Shown: in pieces, positions 7,984-16,007 of the stretch
How positions within the stretch are numbered: the first letter of the stretch is position 1
How the letters are laid out: every line of letters begins with the position of its first letter
Assembly: GCA_028285205.1 (NCBI GenBank)
Contig: JANQQA010000163.1
Coordinates: 1-64,000 of the forward strand
DNA length: 64,000 nt
Source of the DNA: Bythopirellula sp.
GTDB taxonomy: Bacteria > Planctomycetota > Planctomycetia > Pirellulales > Lacipirellulaceae
Reading direction: 5' to 3'
Program-made: the position numbers and the translations under genes
Notes under the pieces: model-generated
Seen by the model: the letters and a program-made list of their open reading frames with translations, nothing else
What the model was told of the DNA's origin: nothing
The model's database searches: none

Positions 7984-9045
7984 ATTAGCACGCAACGACC
8001 CCACCTGCTGAATTCGATCGACGATTCGCTTGCACAATGGGCGAACGATCGCAAACTGCCGAAGTTTCGTCGGCAGCAGGTCCGCGAGTGGCTGTTCAAG
8101 CACCGCACTCGCGATTGGCAGACGATGACCAATCTGCCCCAGGCGCTCCGCGAAGAGTTGGCTGAGAGTCTGGAGCTGTGGACGACTGAGATCGTGCGCC
8201 ACACGCAGGCGGACGATGGCACCGAGAAGCTGCTGATCAAACTGGCCGATGGCGGACAGATCGAGTGCGTGTTGCTGCGCGACAAGGTGCGACGTACGAT
8301 TTGCATCAGTACCCAGGTTGGCTGCGGCATGGGCTGCGTGTTTTGCGCCAGTGGTTTGGACGGCGTGGACCGCAACCTGACGACGGGCGAGATCGTTGAG
8401 CAGATGTTGCGATTGCAGCAATTGCTCGACGAAGGGGAACGCCTCAGCCACATCGTCGTGATGGGAATGGGCGAGCCGCTGGCCAACCTCGACGCGCTGT
8501 TGCCAGCGCTGGAAGAAGCCCATCGCCCCGATGGACTCGACATCAGCCACCGACGCATCACGATCTCGACCGTGGGCTTGCCGGCGGCGATCGAACGCCT
8601 CGCACGCACGAACGCCAGCTATCGCCTAGCAGTTTCTCTTCACGCGCCCAATGACCAATTGCGAAACCAACTCGTACCGGTGAACGACAAGATCGGTCTC
8701 GATGCGATCATGCAATCGGTAGACGACTACTTCGCCGTCTCGGGGCGTCGTCTCACCTTCGAGTACGTGCTGCTGGCCGACGTGAACGACGAGCCGCAGC
8801 ACGCCCGCGAACTCGCGCAGCTGCTGCGCGGCCGAGAGGCCCTGCTGAACGTCATTCCGTACAATCCCGTGGCCGGGTTGCCCTACCAAACGCCCAGTTA
8901 CCAGCGGCAGGTACAGTTTCGTAAGATCCTGGAAGCGGGCGGCGTTCGCATTAAGTTTCGCCACCGCAAGGGCGATCGCATCGACGCGGCATGTGGCCAG
9001 TTACGCCGGTCACAACAAAGCCCGCCGGTCGTGCAGCTGGGTTAA
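7984..9045 (+). CDS. rlmN: 23S rRNA (adenine-2503-C2) methyltransferase RlmN
   Basis: This radical-SAM enzyme methylates A2503 of 23S rRNA and A37 of some tRNAs. The radical-SAM cluster CGMGCVFC (CxxxCxxC), GMGEPL, the SLHAPND strand and ISTVGLP are all present. The two conserved cysteines used in the mechanism are also there: IECVLL early and DAACGQL near the C-terminus. The start is uncertain. The open frame begins at a TTG (7894) inside a palindromic repeat, and no ATG occurs before the conserved region, so 7984 (ATT) or CTG 8005 are placeholders. The product is roughly 345-355 residues, normal for the family. Confidence 0.9.
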   Translation: MSTQRPHLLNSIDDSLAQWANDRKLPKFRRQQVREWLFKHRTRDWQTMTNLPQALREELAESLELWTTEIVRHTQADDGTEKLLIKLADGGQIECVLLRDKVRRTICISTQVGCGMGCVFCASGLDGVDRNLTTGEIVEQMLRLQQLLDEGERLSHIVVMGMGEPLANLDALLPALEEAHRPDGLDISHRRITISTVGLPAAIERLARTNASYRLAVSLHAPNDQLRNQLVPVNDKIGLDAIMQSVDDYFAVSGRRLTFEYVLLADVNDEPQHARELAQLLRGREALLNVIPYNPVAGLPYQTPSYQRQVQFRKILEAGGVRIKFRHRKGDRIDAACGQLRRSQQSPPVVQLG

Positions 9046-9066
9046 AGCTTGATAGCGCAGAAAACA

Positions 9067-9142
9067 GCCACGAAAAACACGAATTGGCACAAACAGAAAT
9101 CGGGGCAGCGATCTTTCTGCGTGCGGTTGTGTTTTTCGTGGC
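9067..9142. repeat. Inverted repeat, GCCACGAAAAACAC family (copy 1)
   Basis: Perfect 14-base arms (9067-9080 GCCACGAAAAACAC and 9129-9142) enclose a 48-base loop. It lies between the convergent ends of rlmN and the PDZ gene, where it could stop transcription from both sides. A second copy with 16-base arms is at 35215-35285. Confidence 0.85.
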
Positions 9143-9164
9143 CACGTCGACTAAGAACTGAAAG

Positions 9165-10223
9165 CTAGTTCGCCGGTTCTGAAGGTTCGCCTTGCTCAAA
9201 ACGTCCCTGAAGTTCCTGCAAGCGTTTTTCTAGCTGCTCCATGCGCTGCTGAAGTTGGCGTTCTTGCTGATTGAAACGCTCTTGGGGAGCAACTCCGAAT
9301 CGTTCGAGTCCGCCAAGATTACCGGGCAGGAACTTTTCGATCTCTTGCTCGATGTTGCCAAAGTCAAAGTTGCCGCGAAGCTCCGGCTGAAATCGACCGC
9401 CGAACCCTTGGATGTCGCCTTGCCCCTTGAGCATCCGCGCGACAAACGGTCGCACGTCGTCGGGCAGCTGTTTGAGCGATTCCTCATCGTCGCCGACGAT
9501 GTTCCAGGTTTGATCGCCTTTCTTCACGGTGATCTGCGCGGGCTCATTATTGTTGCGCTGCACGGAGACCGACACGCCGTTGGGCATTTGGTTGAAGTTG
9601 AAAGCCTGACCGCCGCCACCGCGGAAGATCATCCCGGGACCAATGTTGCGGTTGCCAAACTGTTGCATCATGCCTTGCATCTGACGCATCAAGTCGCCTT
9701 GTTGTCCCCCGAAGCGATTGAACTCGTTGTTATTGGGCATGTTGAATTGCTCAGGTCGCTGTTCTGGTGCGACGACGATGTTCTCGGTTTCGCCCAGGCG
9801 AATGATTTTCAGTTCCAGCGGCTTGCCGCTGCCGGCGTGCACGTGATCTTGCAACACGCGCATGTTGTCGACCGCATCGCCGTTGGCGCGGAGGATGATG
9901 TCGTGGCGTCGCAGCCCAGCTTTCTCCGCGGGGCTACCCTCGACGACGTTCTCCACCACGACGCCCATGTCGGCGGCTAGTTGGAAATGCGTTCGCAGCA
10001 CTTCACTTTCGATATTGCGACCTTGAATGCCGATCCAATAGTCCGACTCCTCGACGACTCGCACTTCTTCTTCAATCTCAAAGTCGCTGTCGCCAGCGTT
10101 GGCATCGATCGTCACGACCTTGCCTTCTTCGGCGTCTTGCGCTTGTGCCTGCGCGCAGACACTGGCGATGCATACCATCGCAACGATAAGCATCGTATCC
10201 CAGGCATGATTGGAGCGTTTCAT
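9165..10223 (-). CDS. Secreted PDZ-domain protein
   Basis: This 352-residue protein has a signal peptide (MLIVAMVCIASVCAQAQAQ, about residues 11-29) followed by an acidic linker. A PDZ domain covers about 60-150 (WIGIQGRNIESEVLR, GVVVENVVEGSPAEKAGLRR, DIILRANGDAVDNMRVLQD), with the carboxylate-binding loop degenerate. The middle is Gln/Asn/Met/Phe-rich (about 160-230), and the C-terminus is a Gln/Arg/Glu coiled coil (about 305-345). No protease domain is attached, so it is likely a scaffold or substrate-binding periplasmic protein. It lies directly downstream of sigma/anti-sigma pair 2 on the same strand, so it may share its transcript; the gap is about 40 bases. Confidence 0.85.
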   Translation of the reverse strand: MKRSNHAWDTMLIVAMVCIASVCAQAQAQDAEEGKVVTIDANAGDSDFEIEEEVRVVEESDYWIGIQGRNIESEVLRTHFQLAADMGVVVENVVEGSPAEKAGLRRHDIILRANGDAVDNMRVLQDHVHAGSGKPLELKIIRLGETENIVVAPEQRPEQFNMPNNNEFNRFGGQQGDLMRQMQGMMQQFGNRNIGPGMIFRGGGGQAFNFNQMPNGVSVSVQRNNNEPAQITVKKGDQTWNIVGDDEESLKQLPDDVRPFVARMLKGQGDIQGFGGRFQPELRGNFDFGNIEQEIEKFLPGNLGGLERFGVAPQERFNQQERQLQQRMEQLEKRLQELQGRFEQGEPSEPAN

Positions 10224-10262
10224 GTTTGGTCTCCTCTGAAAATGATTAACGTGATTGCAAAT

Positions 10263-10952
10263 TCAAAAAATCGGTCGGCTGACGGGTACGATCTTCGTAT
10301 CGTCTACGGGCACGATCATCGGTACCAGTTGCTCATTCTGCTCGAAGAACATCGGTGCAAAGCGACGCCGACGTTGCACGTCGAAGCCGCGATTGCGGAA
10401 ACGGTTGCGTAACTCCGCTGGCAGAGCGTCGGCGAATTGATCGTTGAGGGCCTCGACTTCCATGAGTGGCACGTGCACGCGCTGATCGTTGCCACTTACA
10501 TCGCGCACCAGCAGCGTCACGGCGTCGTGAGGATCGATCGCCTCGATAGCGGCGTCAGGCAACTCTGCCGGTACCGGCAGCTTTTGTCGCTCGGTATTGG
10601 CAAGGGTGGTTTGCTGGCCATTCGGTTGGTCAGGTTGCGCCGAATTCGTCAGCCAGCCGATTCCAAAAGCAATCAATAAGCCGGCAGCAATCGCGAGCCA
10701 GCGACCCGTGGGCACGGCGGAGGCGTTGCGAGGCAAAGACACGACTTGAGGTGAATCGCCTGGGTCCGCCAGCATCTGCTTGAATTCGCCACCCCAAGCT
10801 TGTGCTTCAAGAAACGCCAACGCGCAGCGTCGCCAGCCGTCTTCGCGATTGTCGAGCGAAGCCAGCAACTGCTGCCGCTCGGTGGCGGATAGCTCACCAT
10901 CGACCAGTCGATCGAACAGTGCATCCTCGTTGTCTGGGTACTTCGCGGTCAT
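10263..10952 (-). CDS. Membrane anti-sigma-type protein (pair 2)
   Basis: The start is taken as ATG 10952 (MTAKYPDNEDALFDRLVDGE); the longer frame to 11030 adds residues unlike the family. The 229-residue protein has an anti-sigma-like N-terminal helical domain (LVDGELSATERQQLLASLD), a transmembrane segment at about 84-101, and an extracytoplasmic C-terminal part ending PMIVPVDDTKIVPVSRPIF. That last phrase recurs in planctomycete anti-sigma-like proteins as far as I recall. It follows the ECF sigma gene by about 90 bases and precedes the PDZ gene. No zinc-binding HxxxCxxC is visible. Confidence 0.82.
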   Translation of the reverse strand: MTAKYPDNEDALFDRLVDGELSATERQQLLASLDNREDGWRRCALAFLEAQAWGGEFKQMLADPGDSPQVVSLPRNASAVPTGRWLAIAAGLLIAFGIGWLTNSAQPDQPNGQQTTLANTERQKLPVPAELPDAAIEAIDPHDAVTLLVRDVSGNDQRVHVPLMEVEALNDQFADALPAELRNRFRNRGFDVQRRRRFAPMFFEQNEQLVPMIVPVDDTKIVPVSRPIF

Positions 10953-11043
10953 AAGTTTCTCGGTTTTCTTGGACAGGAGAAAACGAAGCCCCAACAAATC
11001 ATCTCCGTTCTCTTGGTTTCCCTTCTGCAATATCTTTCAGGAA

Positions 11044-11595
11044 CTAGCCAGAGACCAATGTTGGCGATAGTGTTGCCAATGCGCGACGCATTTTAGCTCG
11101 TGCGCGATGCAAGCGGGCATCGACGGCGCTCTCGCTGATTCCCAGGTGTTGGGCCAGTTGTCGGTAACTCCAGTCCTCGGTGTGTTTGAGCAGCAGGATC
11201 TCTGCATCGCGCGACGGCAAACTGCCGATTGCTTGTCTTACTAACGTCCGTTGTTCGTCAGCGAGCAGCCACGCAAGTGGGTCTGGTTCGGCGCTGATGG
11301 TCGCGTCGGCTTGCGTGGCCGCGAACCGCTCGACTAAGCGGCGTTTGCGACCCATCCGTCGTCGATGTTGTAGCGCGCTAGTGACCGCGATGCGATACAG
11401 CCAGGGTGCCAGTTTTTCTAAGTCGCGTAGCTGCGACGCATTTTCAAGCGCCGCGGCATTCACCTCCTGCAACACATCGTCGACCCCATCGGCTTCGACA
11501 CCACGAGCACGTAGCACGGTCGTCAACCAGCGCCGATGCTCCGTCAGCGCCCGCTGCACCTGGGCCGCTCGTTGCTGCTGCTCCGGTGGGTTCAT
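11044..11595 (-). CDS. ECF-type RNA polymerase sigma factor (pair 2)
   Basis: This 183-residue protein has region 2 at about 15-85 (DDVLQEVNAAALEN, LAPWLYRIAVTSALQHRRR) and region 4 at about 115-175 (LPSRDAEILLLKHTEDWSYR, LGISESAVDARLHRARAKMR), as in planctomycete-type ECF factors. It is followed by the membrane anti-sigma-type gene and then a secreted PDZ protein. This suggests an envelope-sensing group transcribed leftward from upstream of 11595. Confidence 0.92.
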   Translation of the reverse strand: MNPPEQQQRAAQVQRALTEHRRWLTTVLRARGVEADGVDDVLQEVNAAALENASQLRDLEKLAPWLYRIAVTSALQHRRRMGRKRRLVERFAATQADATISAEPDPLAWLLADEQRTLVRQAIGSLPSRDAEILLLKHTEDWSYRQLAQHLGISESAVDARLHRARAKMRRALATLSPTLVSG

Positions 11596-11715
11596 GGTCT
11601 ACGTCAGGTAGTTACCGCCGCGAGAGTTTTCCTGCGAAGAAAATCGCAGAACCCGAAAGATTTTCGCAATTTATTGTACGCCAACGAGTTACGACAAGCG
11701 AAGCGAAATCGCCGA

Positions 11716-13017
11716 CTAGCTCGCTAGCACAACTTCCGCCCGCCGAGGCTGTTGGCGCAGCAGGTAGATCCACAATCCGATGGCCCCAGCAAAAACGACG
11801 ATGCTGATGTTCTGCGAAATGCTCAACCCCGTGTTGAACACGGCGGACTCGTCGATGCGGATCCACTCGAGCAAGAAACGCGAAATCGGATAGATCGTCA
11901 GCATCAGCGCCGTCACTTCGCCGTCACGTCGACGCAGCGGATAGTACGACCACAGCACCCACGACAGCAGCGCCGCATGGACGGCGCTATAAATCTGTGT
12001 CGGATGCACCGGCAGGCTACGCGCCGGCATGGGCGCGGCGGGGAAATCGTATTGCCGTCCCTCAAGATCGACCAACTGTACAGGTTCCCCAGCGCTAAAT
12101 GCCGCGAAAAGAACGTGCTGCGCTTGTTCAAGTCCCCGAACTTGTTCGTCATTGATGCGTGTGATTTTCGTTCCCACTTGAAGCGCGCTGGACGATGACG
12201 TGGACGGCTCGACAGAGGATACGATCGGCAGCGAATTCTCTACTGTCGCACGGTCTTCCGATTGATCCACCTCATCAATGGGCTCCGTCAGCGTAAAGCC
12301 AAACATTCTGCCGCTAACGACCTGTTCTATGTACGGGATACTGTCGCGTGGAAAAGTGACCGCCCAGGGCTGGTTTGATTCGCCGCCGTAGCAGCATCCG
12401 TTCAGCAGGCACCCGATCCGACCGAAGGCTAGTGCCGCCAGCAAACTGGGCGCGATCAAATCGGTCAGCACCAGTGGTGGGATTCGATGCTGCTTTGCAA
12501 ACACCAACAACGCGATTGATCCACCAATCACCGAACCATAGACGACCAAGCCGCCTTCGGTGAACTTCAGCGCTTCGAACAGAGTCGTTCGCCAGCTGTC
12601 GGACTGAAATTTGGTGTCCCAGTACTCGATCACGAAAAACAAACGCGCTCCGATGATCCCACAGATGAACATACCGATCACCAGCGAGAACAGCACATCG
12701 GGCGACAAGTTCATTTGCCGGGTGCGGTGGACCGCCATCATGATGCCAGTCAACGAGCCCAGCAGCACCATCACTCCATAACCACGAATGGGGATGCCAG
12801 TCACGAAGCGCGGAACAAAGACCAACGCCAGCGCGATGATAACCAGTCCGGGTACGTAGCCTCGTGCTTCCGCCGACCGATTGGATTTTCGGCCCCAGGC
12901 GAGCAGCTTGAGGATCCCCACGCCGATAGCCATTGCCAACAGCATCCCGACCGAGATTTCCCCGACCGCCGACGCGTTGAGCCAATCGATCGGAATGCGA
13001 AACAGTTCGGAGCACAT
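11716..13017 (-). CDS. lgt: Prolipoprotein diacylglyceryl transferase Lgt with two insertions, one PDZ-like
   Basis: Lgt moves diacylglyceryl from phosphatidylglycerol onto the lipobox cysteine of prelipoproteins. The start is taken at ATG 13017 (MCSELFRIPIDW), giving 433 residues against about 270-300 for ordinary Lgt. The core motifs are present: IPIRGYGVMVLLG (about 75-87), EGGLVVYGSVIGG (about 154-166), FGRIGCLLNGCCYG (about 198-211), HPTQIYSAVHAALL (338-351) and SRFLLEWIRIDE. About 65 residues with extra membrane segments separate the first FRIP element from IPIRGYG. About 100 residues (230-333) lie between the NGCCYG loop and HPTQ and contain a PDZ-like piece (VGTKITRINDEQVRGLEQA). The neighbours upstream are panC and folK. 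Confidence 0.88.
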   Translation of the reverse strand: MCSELFRIPIDWLNASAVGEISVGMLLAMAIGVGILKLLAWGRKSNRSAEARGYVPGLVIIALALVFVPRFVTGIPIRGYGVMVLLGSLTGIMMAVHRTRQMNLSPDVLFSLVIGMFICGIIGARLFFVIEYWDTKFQSDSWRTTLFEALKFTEGGLVVYGSVIGGSIALLVFAKQHRIPPLVLTDLIAPSLLAALAFGRIGCLLNGCCYGGESNQPWAVTFPRDSIPYIEQVVSGRMFGFTLTEPIDEVDQSEDRATVENSLPIVSSVEPSTSSSSALQVGTKITRINDEQVRGLEQAQHVLFAAFSAGEPVQLVDLEGRQYDFPAAPMPARSLPVHPTQIYSAVHAALLSWVLWSYYPLRRRDGEVTALMLTIYPISRFLLEWIRIDESAVFNTGLSISQNISIVVFAGAIGLWIYLLRQQPRRAEVVLAS

Positions 13018-13128
13018 AGGGCAGGTTTTAGGGAATCGGCGCGATGCTTGAAAGGCTATTGTCTGATCGGCCAGCCGTGTGCTAGCAATTTCCGCCCAGT
13101 GCATAACGACAATCGGCGAGATCGATCG

Positions 13129-13995
13129 TCATGCGCCATTCAGGAGCTGGTTGTCGATCAGCCGCGTCTTACCGACCCGCGCCGCGACCGCCATTACCGT
13201 CGGGCGGTCAATCGTCGTGACCGGTTGAACGGTCCCCGCTTCGACAAATGCCACGTAGTCGACCTCGACTCCGGGGAACGCTGCGAAGTGCTGCTGCACT
13301 CGGCGATTCAATTCCGTGACGTCCGTCACCCCTTCGGCTACAAGTTGCTTGGCCAGTTGGAGTGATTTCCACAACGACAAGGCTTGGCAGCGCTCGTCGG
13401 TGCTCAGGTAGGCATTGCGCGAACTCATGGCTACGCCGTCTGCCTCCCGGACTGTCGGACAGACGACCACCTCCGTCGGAACGCTCAGATCGCGCACCAG
13501 TTGCTTGACGACCAGGGTCTGTTGGTAGTCCTTCTGTCCGAAAAAGGCCCGATCGGCGGGCACGATCTGAAACAGTTTGAGGACCACCGTCGCGACGCCG
13601 GGAAAATGCGTCGGTCGTGCTGCGCCTTCCATAGTGCCCGCAACCGAACCGACGTCGATCAACGTCTCGCTGCCCGGCGGGTACATCTCCTCGGTCGAAG
13701 GAGCAAATACCATCCAGCAGCCTAGCTTTTCGAGCCGTTGCAGATCTTGCTCGAGATCGCGCGGATAGCGATCCAAGTCTTCGTTGGGTCCAAACTGGGT
13801 GGGATTCACAAAGATGCTGACGACCGTGCGGTCGCAGACATCCAGCGACGCCTCGACCAAGCTCAAATGGCCTTCGTGCAGTGCGCCCATCGTTGGCACA
13901 AAGCCGATCACATCACCAGACTGCTTGGCGGCCTCGACTGCGGCACGTGCTTCTTGGGCTGAGTGAATCAACTGTGTGGATGCTGTGGAGGGCAT
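13129..13995 (-). CDS. panC: Pantothenate synthetase (pantoate-beta-alanine ligase)
   Basis: PanC joins pantoate and beta-alanine with ATP in coenzyme A synthesis. The 288-residue length is typical. The signature parts are PTMGALHEGHLSLV (about 34-47, the nucleotide-binding HxGH), VSIFVNPTQFGPNEDLDRYP, FFGQKDYQQTLVV and READGVAMSSRNAYL, which are the conserved ATP and pantoate contacts. It lies 35 bases after folK and about 110 bases before lgt, all on the minus strand, so a shared transcript is likely. No panB or panD is in view. Confidence 0.95.
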   Translation of the reverse strand: MPSTASTQLIHSAQEARAAVEAAKQSGDVIGFVPTMGALHEGHLSLVEASLDVCDRTVVSIFVNPTQFGPNEDLDRYPRDLEQDLQRLEKLGCWMVFAPSTEEMYPPGSETLIDVGSVAGTMEGAARPTHFPGVATVVLKLFQIVPADRAFFGQKDYQQTLVVKQLVRDLSVPTEVVVCPTVREADGVAMSSRNAYLSTDERCQALSLWKSLQLAKQLVAEGVTDVTELNRRVQQHFAAFPGVEVDYVAFVEAGTVQPVTTIDRPTVMAVAARVGKTRLIDNQLLNGA

Positions 13996-14030
13996 GGGAC
14001 GTTAGTAGGTGCCGAGTAGTGTGAATCGAA

Positions 14031-14975
14031 CTAAGGCAAATCGGGCCAGACACAACGCATCGCGGCTGCTGCTTCTTGCATGACGGTCGCGGGATCGTCC
14101 GCAGTGATCCGCGCTAACGGACCCAGGCCCAAGGGCTCCACCTTGGTACAAGTCGACCAATCTACGTGTGATTCTTCGGTAGTACATTCCGCGCAGCCAA
14201 CGGAGTGAGCGAATTCGTCAGCGTCTTCGACGTCGAGCCAAATCGTCAGCGCCGGGCGGACGTGCTCGTCGTCCTGTTCATCCGCCGCGTGGCGCCGGGC
14301 GATTTCATCGGGCGATTTCGTGACGATAACCGGCGGCCTGTCACAGTCGCTGTGTGGGAATTCTATACCTCTGCCGGGTTGCAAGACACCAGTCTGCGGG
14401 ACATTTTTTTTTGCTCCACCCGTCTCTGCGGCGCTGCAAAATTCGTGAAGCTTTGTTTGCAGCCAACCGGCGAGTCTCCCCTGATTGGAAGTCACGACCA
14501 CCCGTCGAGGGGATTCTCGCAGATGTCGGAGTAAACTCGCCATGGTCCAGCCCGAAATGGGGTGCAGCATCGAACCGGCGATTTCCACCGCCGGTTCCAG
14601 CACGAAGCGACGAAAGCCCATCCGCGGATGGGGGATTGTGAGTTCCGGCGAATCGAGAATCTGATCACCATAGAGCAGCACGTCGATGTCGATCGTTCGT
14701 GCGTCCCAGCGGATGACACGTTGGCGGCCGAGCTTCGCCTCGATGTCGTGTAGCGCCGGGGCCAGCTCGGCGGGTGGAAGGCTGGTTTCGATCAACACCG
14801 CGCCGTTGAGAAACTCACCTTGGCCAGTCGTACCCCCAATTGGGGCGGTGCCGTGCCAGCCACTTCGCGCGAGCAGCTGGCAACTGGGCAAGGCGTCAAC
14901 TTCGTGGCAGGCGCTCGCCAGGTTCCGCTCGCGATCCCCTAGATTTGTTCCCAGTGCTAAGACACATCGAGTCAT
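14031..14975 (-). CDS. folK: 2-amino-4-hydroxy-6-hydroxymethyldihydropteridine pyrophosphokinase with C-terminal extension
   Basis: FolK transfers pyrophosphate to the pterin in folate synthesis. ATG 14975 (MTRCVLALGTNLGDRERNL) matches the family N-terminus; the open frame reaches 15134 and would run through a hairpin. Residues 1-155 are a complete HPPK domain with LGTNLGDRE, GEFLNGAVLIET and the signature RWDARTIDIDVLLYGD (about 89-104) and IPHPRM. The protein is 314 residues, so about 160 residues follow the domain. That extension has LTIWLDVED and a Leu/Ala-rich end (GPLARITADDPATVMQEA), and I do not recognise it. It is the first gene of the folK-panC(-lgt) row. Confidence 0.92.
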   Translation of the reverse strand: MTRCVLALGTNLGDRERNLASACHEVDALPSCQLLARSGWHGTAPIGGTTGQGEFLNGAVLIETSLPPAELAPALHDIEAKLGRQRVIRWDARTIDIDVLLYGDQILDSPELTIPHPRMGFRRFVLEPAVEIAGSMLHPISGWTMASLLRHLRESPRRVVVTSNQGRLAGWLQTKLHEFCSAAETGGAKKNVPQTGVLQPGRGIEFPHSDCDRPPVIVTKSPDEIARRHAADEQDDEHVRPALTIWLDVEDADEFAHSVGCAECTTEESHVDWSTCTKVEPLGLGPLARITADDPATVMQEAAAAMRCVWPDLP

Positions 14976-16007
14976 TACCGGCAGTATAGCCTGAGCGCCG
15001 CTTCGTTGGCAGCAGTCACCGGTGCATGGCGCAACTGGTGCGACTCCCAACGCATTTTGTGAGTAACAGTGTTTCAGATGCCAACAACAACGAACAAAGG
15101 GTCCAAAGCCTCGTGCTTTGGACCCTTTGTTCAAGCATCCCTGCTAATTCCAGTTGTCGTCGGTCTACCAGGCGAGTCTCACCACACGTTTGGCGAGTTG
15201 CTCCGTTGTCGCCTCCGTTCGGCAGTTGTCATCACCTTCAATCCGTCATCAGCTCGTTCAACGCGGCATCTTGTTCAATATAGGAGGGGGTATCCGTTCC
15301 GCATCGAGTCAGGCTCCTGAGAACCGTAACCTGCCCAGCGTCTCTCCCTAAGTTGTGGCCCCCCCTAAAATCCTTCCAGGACCCTACGAACAGATTTTTC
15401 TGTTGAACTGCAATCTCCGACGATCAGTAACTCAAGCTCAAGAGATGACGCTCAGTAGTTGATGCAGCGCGCACACTCAGCGCATGCTGAAAACAAAAAA
15501 CTCTTTTGAACCACCCGCGACCAGCCACATCCATGTTCAGAGAATGCGACCAGCAATAAATAAGACAGGCAAAACTCAGCCCGGTTGAAAGGTAACACTC
15601 GCTACGTCTTGTGCATCCTTACGCATCAATCTTAGATCCGTACAACGACTAAGAGGCCAATTGTCTACAGAAAGAAAAAGAAGTCAAGCAAGAAACCAGC
15701 GATGATTTTGAATGTGGAAAATTGCATGACCCATGATCAAAAAGACTTGACAAAAAATATCAATCATTCCGCGACGACGTTCGGCGAACTCCGTTTCCAC
15801 TTGCGAATTACGCCAGAAAATTCGTTCACGGTACCGCAGCAATGCATACACGATTAGTATGGAATTGCTATTTACGTTTCACTGACCACAGCGCGGCCAA
15901 CTACCGCCACCAGAAAACGAATTTTGTCGACGAGAAATCCGTTTCTCACGGAAACAAAAATACTCGTCGCGTAGCGATTGATCACTCCCTTTACGTTCGA
16001 CGATTGT
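14976..16007. other. Long intergenic region without a confident gene
   Basis: About 1 kb lies between divergent folK and the hemD-hemE gene. It contains a strong hairpin (15093-15131). From about 15350 to 15850 the sequence is visibly more A-rich than its neighbours and includes a TTGACA (about 15744-15749) with no good -10 partner. A short minus-strand frame of about 60 codons ends DAALNELMTD near 15245 and is continued in another frame (EATTEQLAKRVVRLAW), which could be a decayed gene. I see no tmRNA, RNase P or SRP RNA landmarks. Confidence 0.5.
15093..15131. terminator. Perfect 17-bp hairpin
   Basis: The arms 15093-15109 (AACAAAGGGTCCAAAGC) and 15115-15131 pair perfectly around a 5-base loop (CTCGT). 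There is no long T-tract, although both arms end in TTGTT when read outward. It stands about 120 bases upstream of folK and is not downstream of a recognised gene, so it may be a leader element or a mobile palindrome instead of a terminator. Confidence 0.7.
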
